From Sphagnum magellanicum (taxonomy: Eukaryota > Streptophyta > Sphagnopsida > Sphagnales > Sphagnaceae), in assembly GCA_021904315.1 (NCBI GenBank), contig CM038907.1, positions 24,621,223 through 24,685,222 of the forward strand: DNA of 64,000 nt. The letters run 5' to 3'. Numbering within the stretch: the stretch's first letter is position 1; the number at the start of each line of letters is the position of its first letter. Both the position numbers and the translations under genes were made by a program. The notes beneath the pieces were generated by a model. The model made no database searches. It was given only the letters and a program-made list of their open reading frames with translations, and was not told where the DNA came from. Shown here in pieces: positions 22,774-34,279 of the stretch.

Positions 22774-25700
22774 ATGGCGTCCTGCGGTGGGGGCGTGTTT
22801 CCTTCCTCCAGCCAATGTAATCTGCAGACGGTCAGTCCCGCGGATAGTAAACTCGTGATAAGCTGCGGGGCGTCCAATGGCGGTACTACTCTGCCGGTCT
22901 CCAAGCGCGGCGGCGGGGGCGGGAAGCAGCCGTTTTTGTCGCAGACGTTCGTGCCGGTTACCAGTCCGAAGTTTTCACAGGGGATCGCGAGGAGTAATGG
23001 CTCGCCTCGCGCCCACAGATCAACTCTTCCAGGTAAAGAGAAGCTCCGTCCCCCTCCCTCCTCTGTTCTGCTCTGCTCTGCTTGTAGTCTATCTTGGAGG
23101 CGATTTTGCTCTTTCCTTTTGATCCATGATGCAGACAAAGCAGGATGTAGTCATTTTTGAAAAAGAGCTTAACTCCATCGTTTCCGATTCCCAAAATTCT
23201 CCACTTTCTCTGTTTTCCTGATGCGTTTTGCGATCCTCTTGGTGTTCTGTGAGCGTATGTAGCGAATTTGGAATTGCTGGATCTGATCCTCTGGTGAAGG
23301 CCATTTCCATTTCTATCCAGTGTTGCAGTTAGTGTACTAGTTATGAACGTAGCGTGAAAGATCGTCATTAGCTTGTTGGATTCGGCAGGCAGATCATGCG
23401 CGCTTTGGCTTTGTTGTATGTTTGGCTTTTTGAGCTATTGCATCATCAAGTCTTGCAGGGCTAATCTGTAAATCTCGGGGGCGCCGCTGCTTTGAAGTTG
23501 TGCATGTTTTTTGTCGTGTTCTATGTTTGAAAGTGTGGATCCCGTTTGTCTGAGCCGTGTAGAGAAGTACTAGAATCGTTCTTGATGTGTTGATTGAAAC
23601 TGCGACTCTCGGATGGCAGTTTTTGATGTGTGATTTTCTGTTTCCAAGCATCCATTGGAAACAGACAGTGGTTGTGTTTTGCAACACAAGCAGTATGAGT
23701 GTTGTGGTCACTGTGTTTGCAGAGCTTAAAAGTTGTGATTTTGCAGGTCAGGGCTTTCTATTGAAGTTACCATTTTGTCTGAAAATCACTGCATGAATTC
23801 ATGGTTTTGTGTTGACTTGTTTTCCCCCCCTCCTGGATTTTCTTTGCTGTAACTGCGAAATGGAGCAGCCAGAAGTGAGCATGAGAAAGTGGTCTGCTTT
23901 GGTGAGATGTTGATTGACTTTGTACCAACGGTTGGAGGATTGTCATTGGCGGATGCCCCGGCATTTAAGAAAGCTCCTGGGGGTGCACCTGCCAATGTTG
24001 CTGTTGGCATTGCAAAGCTTGGAGGCAATGCTGCTTTTGTAGGCAAGGTGTGCTCTGCTCCTGTACCTTACAACTCTCTGATTTCTCTGATTTTAGGTGC
24101 AATGGGATCTTTTTGTGATCTGAATCTTAAGGGTAGTCTTCCAATGATTGTTGCATGGAGATCTCTCTGCAATTTCATAGATATGCAGTCTGTGGATCAT
24201 AGGTGGTCATAAGTTGTTATCTCCAAAACTGAGAGTTGGCCATTTAGAAAAGCTTCCAGAAAGGTCACAAGGGTACTATGTCTGCAGTTCATCACACATT
24301 TCTGAGAAATCTCAGGTGGGTTGAATCTGGATCTGATGTTTGTGCAGGTTGGGGATGATGAATTTGGTTACATGTTAGTGGATGTGCTCAGGGAGAATGA
24401 AGTGGAAACCAGGGGATGCCGCTTTGATGCAAATGCAAGGACAGCGCTAGCATTTGTCACACTACGGCATGATGGGGAGAGGGAATTTATGTTCTATCGG
24501 AACCCCAGTGCAGACATGCTGTTTGAGCCCGAGGAACTTGATACAGAGCTCCTTAGAGAGGTATTTGATCCATCATCCCACACACTCCTTTGACAGCCTA
24601 TCTGCTGTCTTGCTCTGTCTGTCCAAACATCCACATTCCTTCAAATGTTTTCAACAGGCTTTTTAGCTCACAAACACTTCATCTGGTATTATGGCAAGAG
24701 ATTAGTACATTAGGAAGAACTGCATGCATGGCCCCTTTTGTATGATCACAGAATTTGACCTAATGACAATGAAAGGTGTGCACGTAATGGCAGGCTGGAA
24801 TCTTCCATTATGGGTCAATCAGTTTGATTACTGAGCCCTCTCGCTCAACACATCTGGAAGCCATGCGAATTGCTAAAGAAGGAGGTGCAGTATTGTCTTA
24901 TGACCCCAATCTCCGCTTGCCCTTGTGGCCTTCAGCAGAGGCAGCAAAAGAGGGTATCAAAAGTATCTGGGATCATGCTGACATTATCAAGGTGTGGCAA
25001 ATCTACATCTCCTTAACATGTATAATTGCTGATGTGAGCTAGGACTCTGTATTGTGCTTAGGTCATTTGGAGAATTTTCTTGCTTGTTGGGCACTTGGAT
25101 GGTAACATTGACTGTACATCTGGTAATATGCCAAGTAATTTATGTGTACCGCCACCCTTTCTAGAGACCTGTAAGGAGTTGCTGAATGGATGCAAGTGTC
25201 CATCTGCTAAATAACAATACATGATGAGCTTGGTCAACTCCAGTTGCCAAAGGCCTGACTTTGGAAACCTTTGTCTGGATGATGGGTTATAAAGGTGAGC
25301 GATGAGGAGGTGAAATTTCTTACAGGTGGAGACCCTAGTGATGATGAGAACAATCTGACTCTTTTCCACCCTGGTTGTAAACTGATGCTGGTCACTGAAG
25401 GTGGAGAGGGATGTCGATATTATACCCCGGTATGTCAAAAATCCATTCCGCATGGTGCTATCTCTGACCACCTGGTTAGGTTCATGTAGGAGAGCTGTTC
25501 TGAACATCTTGCTCTTGTTCAGTTCCTCCATCTGGTGAGAAGGCTGTGGTGAGTACTGCACTCCTATTGCAGTCTCTGATCACCTTCATCAGCAATGCTG
25601 AGTTTAGAGGCTTTTGTAGAATGATGGATTTTGCACTTGGGGAAGTGAAACTTTTGCTAAAGAAGTAACAATGCTGCTACTCTCTCATTCTCCTTGCTCT

Positions 25701-27293
25701 TCCAGTCTTACACCATTCATAGAGGGTTTTGGATCTATGTTCATGATTCTGTGCATAGACTTGCAAGTCAAATAAATTATTAAGCTGTATTCAAACAATG
25801 AAACAAACAGCTTGAATTCACATATTTATATGGAATCTTCAATATGATTATTTTAAGGGCTTCTTACTCCTGAGTGGGAAGCTTTTCTAAGCCCACTCTT
25901 TCCTCTAAATATCTTTCTTTTAAAATTATGCATCTATTTCTCTTACCTTTCTCTTGTTTGGGTTTTTCCTTTTTTTCCTTTGTCTTTATCTTTGGCTCCT
26001 CCTTGTGTTATCCCATTTTGTCTTGGGTGTTTTGGTCTTCCCCTTCTCTTTTAGGTTTTGTTGAGCTAACCAGCATCACAGTGGACATGTTATCATAGGT
26101 GCTCATATACATGTTGCTACCAAAGGTTCTGAACATGCATATGACTGTCACTGTGATTCAAACTGCTCCTCAGTTTTGGTGTTTTCTCTTTTCTTTAGGG
26201 TTGTGTTTCCTCTCTTTCATGCTGCTGATTGGTTGCTGTTATGTTGTTGGATCTGAAACATCTATAAACTTCATCATCTCTCATTCTATTCAGGTTGTCC
26301 TTAATTGTATGGATGAATTCTTGATACTGTATGAAAATCTTTTCTGAGATGGGATTGAAAGCAGGAGAATTCACACTTCTTTTCTGCTCTATTCTGTACC
26401 TTTTATTTGGTGCTTTTTTCCCTCTTCCTTCAGCAGTTTAATGTTATGGTCTCTTGACATTTGGTGTGAAACTATCTGTTAAGATTATTATCTTGTCATA
26501 TCACAATTTAGATCCAGGTCCACTGAAATTATGTTGAATTCTTGATTCTTGTGAAGATATTTGTTGGGATAGCAGCTAGAATGATTGACTAGTGTGGTGC
26601 GCTTAAATTCACTGAATTGACAGTGGCAGAGCTCTTCAAAACCTCCATTGCTATCTCCAGTTCTACCTGTTTATCCGAAGGATGCAAGTTTGTTAGTGTG
26701 TTTGAAGTGGGGAGCTTCAAAACAAAACCAGAGGGTTGACATCACATGGAAATTGTGCTGTTAAGAGTTAGTTGCAGTACCAACCTGTACATTTTTTTGA
26801 TGAGGATGCAGAAATTCAGAGGGAGAGTTGATTCACACAAAGTGCAAGTGGTGGACACCACTGGGGCTGGTGATGCATTTTGTGCTGGTGTTTTGATCCA
26901 GCTTGGAAAGGACATCTCAATACTGGAGGCAAGGAGACTGCCAAACCTCTTTTTTGTAGATGGTTTACTCTGTTTCTTCACAAACATCTTGATTTTGATG
27001 CTGCTGAGGACCCACAAACTATTTTACAAAGGGCCAAAGTTGATACAGGCTTGAATAGGTTGGAGAAGGTCCACTTTTTGCATGGTATACTTTGCTCGGA
27101 GATAGTGGTACCATATGTAGTCAGACTGACACTGGTGACTGGCTTTTCGGACTTGCAGAATGAGGGTAAGTTGCGGGAGGCCCTGCGGTTTGCAAATGCT
27201 TGTGGTGCCATCACAACAACTGAGAGGGGTGCGATCCCATCCCTTCCTGACATGGACACTGTGATGCGGTTTATAAGCAAAGTCCCTGCGTGA
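22774..27293 (+). CDS. FRK: Plastid-type fructokinase (pfkB family), seven exons, copy A
   Basis: Exons: 22,774-23,032; 23,869-24,047; 24,348-24,560; 24,794-24,991; 25,295-25,429; 26,812-26,928; 27,159-27,293. They sum to 1,236 bp, 411 residues, with all phases consistent. It phosphorylates fructose to fructose 6-phosphate with ATP. Residues 1-86 (exon 1) are rich in Ser, Gly and basic residues with few acids, like a chloroplast transit peptide. The kinase domain starts near residue 94 ([14 protein letters not shown]), and pfkB signature 1 is [10 protein letters not shown] (124-133). Sugar-site elements GDDEFG and FYRNPSADM follow; [11 protein letters not shown] and [11 protein letters not shown] are family blocks. 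Signature 2 is DTTGAGDAF (343-351), with catalytic base Asp349. It ends at [20 protein letters not shown]. Intron 6 (26,929-27,158) begins GC rather than GT (GAG|GCAAGG). The 5' leader is CT/GA-rich. Upstream lies a 165-bp repeat cluster. Confidence 0.93.
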
Positions 27294-27414
27294 GAAGACC
27301 ATTCATTGGTTACTTATTTCTGCCAAGTCAATTCACTATGATTCCAGTGATCAAAATTTCGAGGAATTGGTATATGAGAGATTTTTCATGATCTTTCATA
27401 TGGTTGTCCCTGGA

Positions 27415-28131
27415 CAATTCCAGAGACAATTTCAAATTCAATTACCTCATTTCCAAGCCTAACTATGTCACTCCTTTTCGCTACCCATCAACATAGATAT
27501 GAAAAGGCAAATTAACATGGGCTTTTTCACGTCCATGCTATTTATATTAATTCAAATTAAATTTGACATTGACATAAATAATGATGAATTATTAGAAACC
27601 ATATGAGAACACAAGAAGAGGAAAAAAAAGAGTTGATCATCACTGGTAGTGTCTAGAGCAGTGTAGAGCCCAAGTTATATAATGCATACACCATGTCAAC
27701 GTATTGAGCATTTGTTTACTGTGGAGCAGAATAACTCAAATGGGAGTGATGCTTCATCATTTGTGCCCCAGTGAGTAGCCTAAATCAGAGTCTATAGTTT
27801 TGTGCACATCTAGCAGTAACATGTGCCAAGAAGACTTGGAAATGGTGGGGGAAATAACAAGATCTCATGTTGAAAGCAAACCCCATGTTAGGATGGGGTT
27901 GACCTTTCATGATGTGTACAAAATGGAACATTATTTTACAGATGGTAATTGATTTTTCATTGCAATTTGTAACTCGAATGTAACAATGTCCAGCATTGAA
28001 TTGTTCAAGCTGCTCAGTAATGCCAGCAACATTGTCAATGGTCTGTTTTACTTGCAAAACAAGTCAGATATGTGAGTTCTTCAAAAGTTGTCTGGCTGAT
28101 TTTCATGTGTAGTAGAGTGGCCACTTGATGC
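27415..28131. other. Segment present in duplicate A, absent from B
   Basis: In copy B the sequence runs GTCCCTGG straight into TAGACCATATGG (about 49,888-49,905). In copy A these are separated by about 717 bp. CCTGG stands at both edges in A. That fits a microhomology-mediated deletion in B, or less likely an insertion in A with a 5-bp duplication. The segment has no terminal inverted repeats and no evident coding content. Confidence 0.8.
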
Positions 28132-28529
28132 CCTCCTGGTAGACCATATGGATCATATCTTCTGAGTTCAAATCTCTCTTGGAATGGCTGTATGAGATGA
28201 TAGCACTGCAACCAAAAATCATAGCACATGAAGAGAGTAAAAAGTTTGTCATGAGGAGTGAAGGAAGCCAAAAAAAGAAGAGAAGGAAGGAGCAATGATG
28301 CAAGAAGGTTGGTTGTGCTACTCAATTGAGCAAGATCTGGGCCCTTATTACGTAAGCCAAAACTTTGCAATGTGCTTTTACCTATAAGGGAGAAAATCCA
28401 TAACACATTAAAGAGAGTTTGGAAGGAACTATGACCTACATGTGGGATGAACATTTTTCTCGCTAGAGACATTGTAAATTTAGTAGCTCTCAATTTCCTT
28501 CAGACTCAATGTGAGAAAAGTATTGCAGA

Positions 28530-28533
<4 letters not shown>

Positions 28534-28589
<56 letters not shown>
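28534..28589. repeat. (GA)n microsatellite, long allele
   Basis: An uninterrupted GA run of about 56 bp. The duplicated site in copy B (50,295-50,313) has only about 19 bp, so the tract has expanded or contracted since duplication. Confidence 0.95.
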
Positions 28590-28591
<2 letters not shown>

Positions 28592-29689
28592 TTCATGGAG
28601 CTTCGGGAGCATGTGTAATCCTCATCACTCCATCACATACTATCTTTGTTTGTGCACTTGGGATAGTAACCATGCTCACTTTCTTCTTCATTAAGTATTT
28701 GGAGATACCTACCAACACATGCAATTTCAACCTTCCATCCCTCCATAGTTGAGGTTTTGAGAAAGTTTTTTGACATGGCACTCATTTCAACATGGCTCAT
28801 GAATCTCCCGTGGAATTATTTTGTCATTTAACATAGTCCTTTTTTGCTTGAAGCTCACATAAGCATAATAAAGATCAAATTTGGTTTGATCACCATCGTA
28901 ATTAGAAACAAAAAACATGCTAAGGCTAAGTTATCATTATTGAAAAACTATTGAAAGTTGGGAGGAACACTAGATATTCAAATGAATCGAAGGTGTTTGT
29001 TTGTGGTTGCAATTGTCTCACTACAATCAATTTGCACCTATATTTTCAGCATGGGATTGAGATCAAGATGTCAAACAATGAAAGCAAGTGTATGCAATCT
29101 AAGTGTGGCAAAAGTAATGAGGACGTGTGCAAGAATTGGAATCTTAACCAATAATATTTGATTCATGGGCATTTTGAATTCCTAGATGTGGCAAGGTTTG
29201 TAATCAAGTGGAACTCCAAGCCATTCTCATAAATGTGTACATTTGTTGCCCATTGTCAAGTATTTGTTGTAAGACATGAGGTGTTTTTTGGAAGGGCTTA
29301 TTTGTTATAGAACCTAGTTCAATGTGAATAGGGTTTCAATTTTTTTGTGTTTGGCATTTTATCCAAAGTGTGCTTTTAGAGTTTCATCTTTTGCATTTTG
29401 AGATTCTAAGGACTTGTGTGCAATTGCTTTTACGTGTGTGATTTTGTTAGTTTTAGTAATGTTGTGTGTTGATCTAGTAATACACAACACTCTATTTTCT
29501 TTTAGCCACATTATTTAAGCACATGCATGTAAGTTATAAATGCTTGCAAACTTAGGCCAACATTTATAAAACATTATGCTATTGTAATAAGCAACGTACT
29601 ACATAATGGCTTTGCCCTTTTTTTGATGGTGAATTAAACAATCATGTTATTGTTGAAATCTTATTATATGGCTTGACAATTTGAATGCA

Positions 29690-29960
29690 AAATGAATTGG
29701 GATATGGTTTGTCCAAAAAATCTTAGTTGTTCATTATATACATTGTTGAGATGGGGTATTTGACAATATGTGATTAAGTTGTGAACCACATATTGTAGTG
29801 CTTTCATGAAATTCAAGTTTCATTTTATTCATCATCATAAATTCAAAAAAATTGGATTGTTTGTCAACTTTGGGTTTTCAAAGCATCCACATTAAAGTCA
29901 CCTAATATAATTATGGGAAATAAAGTTGACAACTTTGATATTAGATGTTGAAGTGTGAAC
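29690..29960 (-). pseudogene. Decayed EEP-type endonuclease remnant, copy A
   Basis: The same remnant as 51,385-51,800 but more damaged. PIIILGDFNVDA is readable on the - strand near 29,900, followed by several stops and frameshifts. The LGDFN block belongs to the endonuclease/exonuclease/phosphatase fold used by LINE and some Helitron/PIF1-type elements. Confidence 0.55.
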
Positions 29961-30429
29961 AAAAAGGTTTTCAAAAATAAATGTGGGAGTTTTTATGTTG
30001 TGATTATTTGAATTAATGACAAATATTGATGTTATAAACTTTGCTAGTAGTATGGTTTTTTGTTCCACAATTTTTTTCCACTTTAAATAATTTAGTTGCT
30101 ATTTGTTTAATTTTCCTTATTAGTAGTTAGATATTGGTTACATTTGTACAATTTAGACTTTTAGTTTAATTTGTAATTAGAACACTTTTAGTGCTATAAG
30201 AAGTTTGAATTGTCATTCTTGTAAGTAGACATTCTAATCATATTTTTTGGAGAAGCTTTGCATTATAAATAAAGAGGAAATATTTTGTAAAGGAGAGATA
30301 AATTTTTGTAGCAACAATAAGAAGACTGAGTGAATTTTTCTTTGTATTTGTGATTATATAGTTAAAAGGCATTTCACTAGTTTGAAGATATTAAAAAACA
30401 TATAATAACCAAGCTTGGTGTAGAAAAAA

Positions 30430-30700
30430 CAAAGATGTATATGTAGTTTTATCTAGAACACCTCTAGGCTCGGATGAATTTGGTAATTAGGATAAAACAT
30501 CAATTAAATAATGAGATCAATTAGGTTTATGAACAACCTTGAAGTCATACTTTAGAAACAACAATAACCATCTTGCAATACAACCTCACAGTTGGATTTT
30601 GTTAGCCAAATAAATTAAGGTTGTGTGGTCAACATAAAAAAGAAGTGATTGCTTGACAAAAAATGTTTGAATTTGTGTAAAATATACACCATAGCCAAAG
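30430..30700 (-). pseudogene. Ty3/gypsy RNase H fragment, copy A
   Basis: Duplicate of 52,150-52,417 on the - strand. ALAMVYILHKFKHFL is readable, then a frameshift in a T-run leads to YVDHTTLIYLANKI-like and later LPNSSEP-like residues. This is the C-terminal RNase H part of a plant gypsy polyprotein, inactivated. The lesions differ partly from copy B, so some were acquired after duplication. Confidence 0.7.
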
Positions 30701-32298
30701 CCTATTACCTACAATTTATAGAAGGGTGCATAATTTCAATGAATGCATTAATACAAAGTCTTCATGAAAAGGATTATTACCTTGATTTCTTTAGAATGTA
30801 TAATATAAAAAATGTATAATTATAATAGGACATGAGGTGCAACATTCCCATTGTGAATGCCATGCATAAATGTCAAATAATAAATTGTGGATTCATCAAC
30901 CATTATTGCAAAAATGGTTGTTGGATTTGGTTGATATCTAATTATACTATTGGACATTGTGAAAATGTGTTTGATGAAAATTAACATCAATGTTCTAAGA
31001 TGAAATTGATGAGCAAGCCAATTGTATTCAATGTGAAAATTGGGTTGAAAACTTATTTGCACAATTTTGAAATTCATGATGAAAAACAAAACATAGGAAA
31101 ATAATACATGATTCATCTTGGAACAATTTAATGGACATTGCATACAATTTGGATGTCATTTGTAACTTCTCCATCCATTGTAATGAGTTCAAACCAACCA
31201 TTAATTTCTCTTATGATGAAATATCAAGAATCACAATTATGATGAATCAAGAATGCAATTGCCCATTTATTGTGAATTTGCCCATTGAAAGAAGTGATGG
31301 TGTTTGTGTGGAAGAACCAAACCTTCATCCAAGATGTCTATTGAAGTTGAAATTGTCACATGTAATGTCACATCCAAATCTCCCTTTTGCACAAGGACAA
31401 ATAGAAAAGTTCTTGATCTTCAAGCACTTGCCCTTCATAAACTTGTCTTGGTGGAAATTGACAAGGTTGTTGTGAAAAACTATTATGGTTGTGAAAAAAA
31501 TATGAATATTAATCATTATTGAGTAGCCATATTGATTCATATTATGCATTCAAAGATGGCATCTTTGATTGCAAAGTTGAGGTCATCTACCATAATAGTT
31601 GATCAATTTGAGTGAAATCACAAATTGATGGGCCAATATGTTTACTTTGTTTCAAAAGACCATAGTCCTTTGACCAAATTTTGTTTTCATAGAAATGAAT
31701 TTTTTTAAAAAATATTTTTCTGATTGTTACTTTTACTGACTATATTTTCCCCAATACATCACATATTCTTTATTAATCATTTTGAATAAATATGATTTTT
31801 TACAAATGTAAGATTCTACTTAGGTTTCTACATTTTGTTTTGAAAAATGATCATAATTTCAAATCATGCCAAAACATGTTAAAGTTACTTTGAGATTTTT
31901 TGTATTATAAGCTATAACTTTTTTTAGACACCATTTACATTGCATCACATTTACATGTCATAAAGGATTCATGAACATCAAATAGACCCAATATTTCAAG
32001 TTTTTGGAAAAAACATCAAGTTGTAAATGTGTTTTTTATGTGTGCCTAATAGTCCCTTATTATTACAAAAAAAATTCAACATTAAAGAGTTGTATATTAT
32101 GAAAATCAAGGGCCCCTTTGTGAAACTAGTAATGTTTGATGAAGAATTTGCTTAACTTTAGAGGTCCTTTGATCAAATCAAAACTCAAAATCAAAAGATC
32201 CAATGGTTCAATTTAGATTTCTTAACATCCATATTAGTCATAAAACACAACTTGCCATGATTAACATGCCATTAAAGTGGCACCACATAAACATATAT

Positions 32299-32976
32299 AC
32301 ATTTTGAGCCAAATGTGCTCAAATTGGTTATAAAAACAATTTTCATTAGTTCAAGTCCCTTTTTTTTTTTAATCATCAATGTTAAAATCCTTTTCAATTT
32401 TCAAAAGGAATGGTGCACATTTGGTAGAAAAAAAGGATGTTTGAAAAAATCAAGGATTGTCCATTCTTGAGGTTTGAGTGCTTTCAACATGCAAAAACAT
32501 TTTTAATTTGTGTCAAACTTTGAGGATTTAAACTTTGCAATTAATGGAAAACATTCCAAAAAACTTTATGACAATCCAAATTATTATGTTTCACTTATGA
32601 TTTTTTAAACATACAAAAATGTAGTTTTAAAGAGTGTCCACTCATTTTGGTGGCTCCTTTGACTATGTTTTTACCCATTTAGATGTTTTTATTGAAATGT
32701 CATTGGATCTAGCCTTTTAAAATAAACTTTCAACTACCAATTTTGGTTCACCCTAATGTTCTTTCACCCTCTGAGACAAATTTTCAAAGTTATTTCATAT
32801 GTTTATCAATTTTATGTGTTTTGTGTAACAAATGTTGTTTTGAACTTTTCTTTTGGGTTGGTTTCTTGTTCAAATTTGACATTGTATATTACTTTCTTCT
32901 CATGGCAAATAGGAAAATGGATGTGTAAAATCATAAAACAAGTCAAAAACCATGTTAAATCATGTTCAAAAATGTA
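32299..32976. repeat. Inverted segment relative to copy B, flanked by short inverted repeats
   Basis: The interval between TACATTTTGAGC (32,299-32,310) and GTTCAAAAATGTA (32,964-32,976) is present in copy B in the opposite orientation (54,026-54,705). For example, the TTTTATGTGTTTTGTGTAACA here (near 32,810) is found there as its reverse complement near 54,180. The two flanking motifs are inverted copies of each other. Confidence 0.85.
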
Positions 32977-34261
32977 CTTTTGACCCTAAAAATTATGAAT
33001 TTTGAAAATGTGCTTTTAACAAAAGTTGTTCATTTTTATGTGATAAAGGACGTGAATGCATAATATACATGATATATAAAATCAATTTGTAGTCAAAATT
33101 TATGTAATATTTAAAATTTAGTGCTAAAGGGGGTATTTGAAATACACATTTTAAAGTTATAAACCAACACAAAAATAACACATGTCATGTGGTCCTTGGA
33201 AAAGGACTTTTACCTTGGCACCCTTACTTCTTTTGATCGTGTTTCACCCAAATGATGTTGAAGTTCACATTTTCTTCCATTTCTGAGTTCATACCACCCT
33301 AATTTATATAATTTTAAAACATTAAAAAAAATAGGCCTTAAAAAATCAATTTAAATATCTAAATGGACTTTACAATTATGAGGTTTTCATTTTGAATCTT
33401 AAAAAAAATGAGAGACGTTTTCTTGCTTGATTTTTTCATTTTAAGTGAACATTATGATATTTCAATGTGTGATGGTAAAAAGTTGTAAACAAGTTTTGTA
33501 ACTCCAATAGAAACCAAAAATCAATAAACATAATATTTTGGATTATAACATTGAATGTACCTTATATTGCAACTTGTTTGCCTTTAATTGAATATTGATG
33601 TTTTTTATGTAATTTTTTTAGAGTTTGGAGGATTGAAACATAAGTTTTAATTTTTCATGTCACTTTTGCTAAATTTTTCAAATGCGTTTGAATTGTATAC
33701 AACAAGACTTGACTAACAAAAAAAAATGGCATTGTGACTTCCATAAAAGTTCACTAGAATGTGCCTTCACCCAAGAAAGGTTGTACAAATGTGTTTTTAT
33801 GCATTTCAACTACATGGATTTCAAATGTTTAAAAGATCACACATAGTTTTTCATTAGATTTTATGCATGACACATGCACTTCAAGTTTAGTTATGTTTAC
33901 TTTATGTGTGATGTTGTCATTGATATTTTTTTGAATAATTTTGGTAACTTCATAATTGATGTAACATCTTTTATATGACAATCCAATTCATCATATTCAC
34001 TTGTTTATTCTTGATTGTTGTTCAAAGGTTGGTCTTTGCTTTTCTTGTTGTTGCATAAGTTTTTTTGTTAAATTTTTAGTTTATTTGTGTTGCATAAAAC
34101 TTTTCTAAATTGAATTGTGAAGAAAACACTCACCACCATGCTTGTCGCAAGAAAACATCACTTGGTAATTGCAAGTGTAGATTGTAAACAATTAATGTTT
34201 TTGATGTAAGGTGATTGACAACTATTGGTTTAGTGGGTATTTCAAGATGTAAAGGTTTTGT

Positions 34262-34279
34262 GGGGGGGGGGGGGGGGGG
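34262..34279. repeat. Poly-G tract, 18 G
   Basis: An uninterrupted G-run inside AT-rich DNA. The homologous place in copy B (near 55,989) reads GGGGGGTGGGGGAGG, so the run is either expanded here or broken by substitution there. Confidence 0.95.

Noticed and set aside
22128..22815. Several 70-140-codon frames on both strands around the fructokinase leader
   Set aside because: They sit in CT/GA-rich leader DNA, which rarely makes stop codons. None shows protein features and copy A exon 1 explains the region.
26742..27302. Overlapping - strand and alternative + strand frames of 90-137 codons at the fructokinase 3' end (and the same in copy B)
   Set aside because: They are shadows of exons 6 and 7 or read through intron 6. 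The pfkB exons account for the conservation.
28534..28589. CRISPR-like or other regular arrays
   Set aside because: All arrays seen are simple microsatellites or minisatellites without unique spacers, and the genome is a plant nucleus.
30820..31143. 107-codon - strand frame, also present in copy B (52,464-52,832)
   Set aside because: Similarity between copies only reflects the recent duplication. Composition is Phe/Ile/His-rich as expected from AT-rich DNA and I recognise no RT motif in it.
31131..31522. Two + strand frames with protein-like stretches (duplicate at 52,876-53,220)
   Set aside because: One frame looks faintly like a decayed protein but copy B has a stop and shifts, and no family motif is visible. 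Not enough to call.
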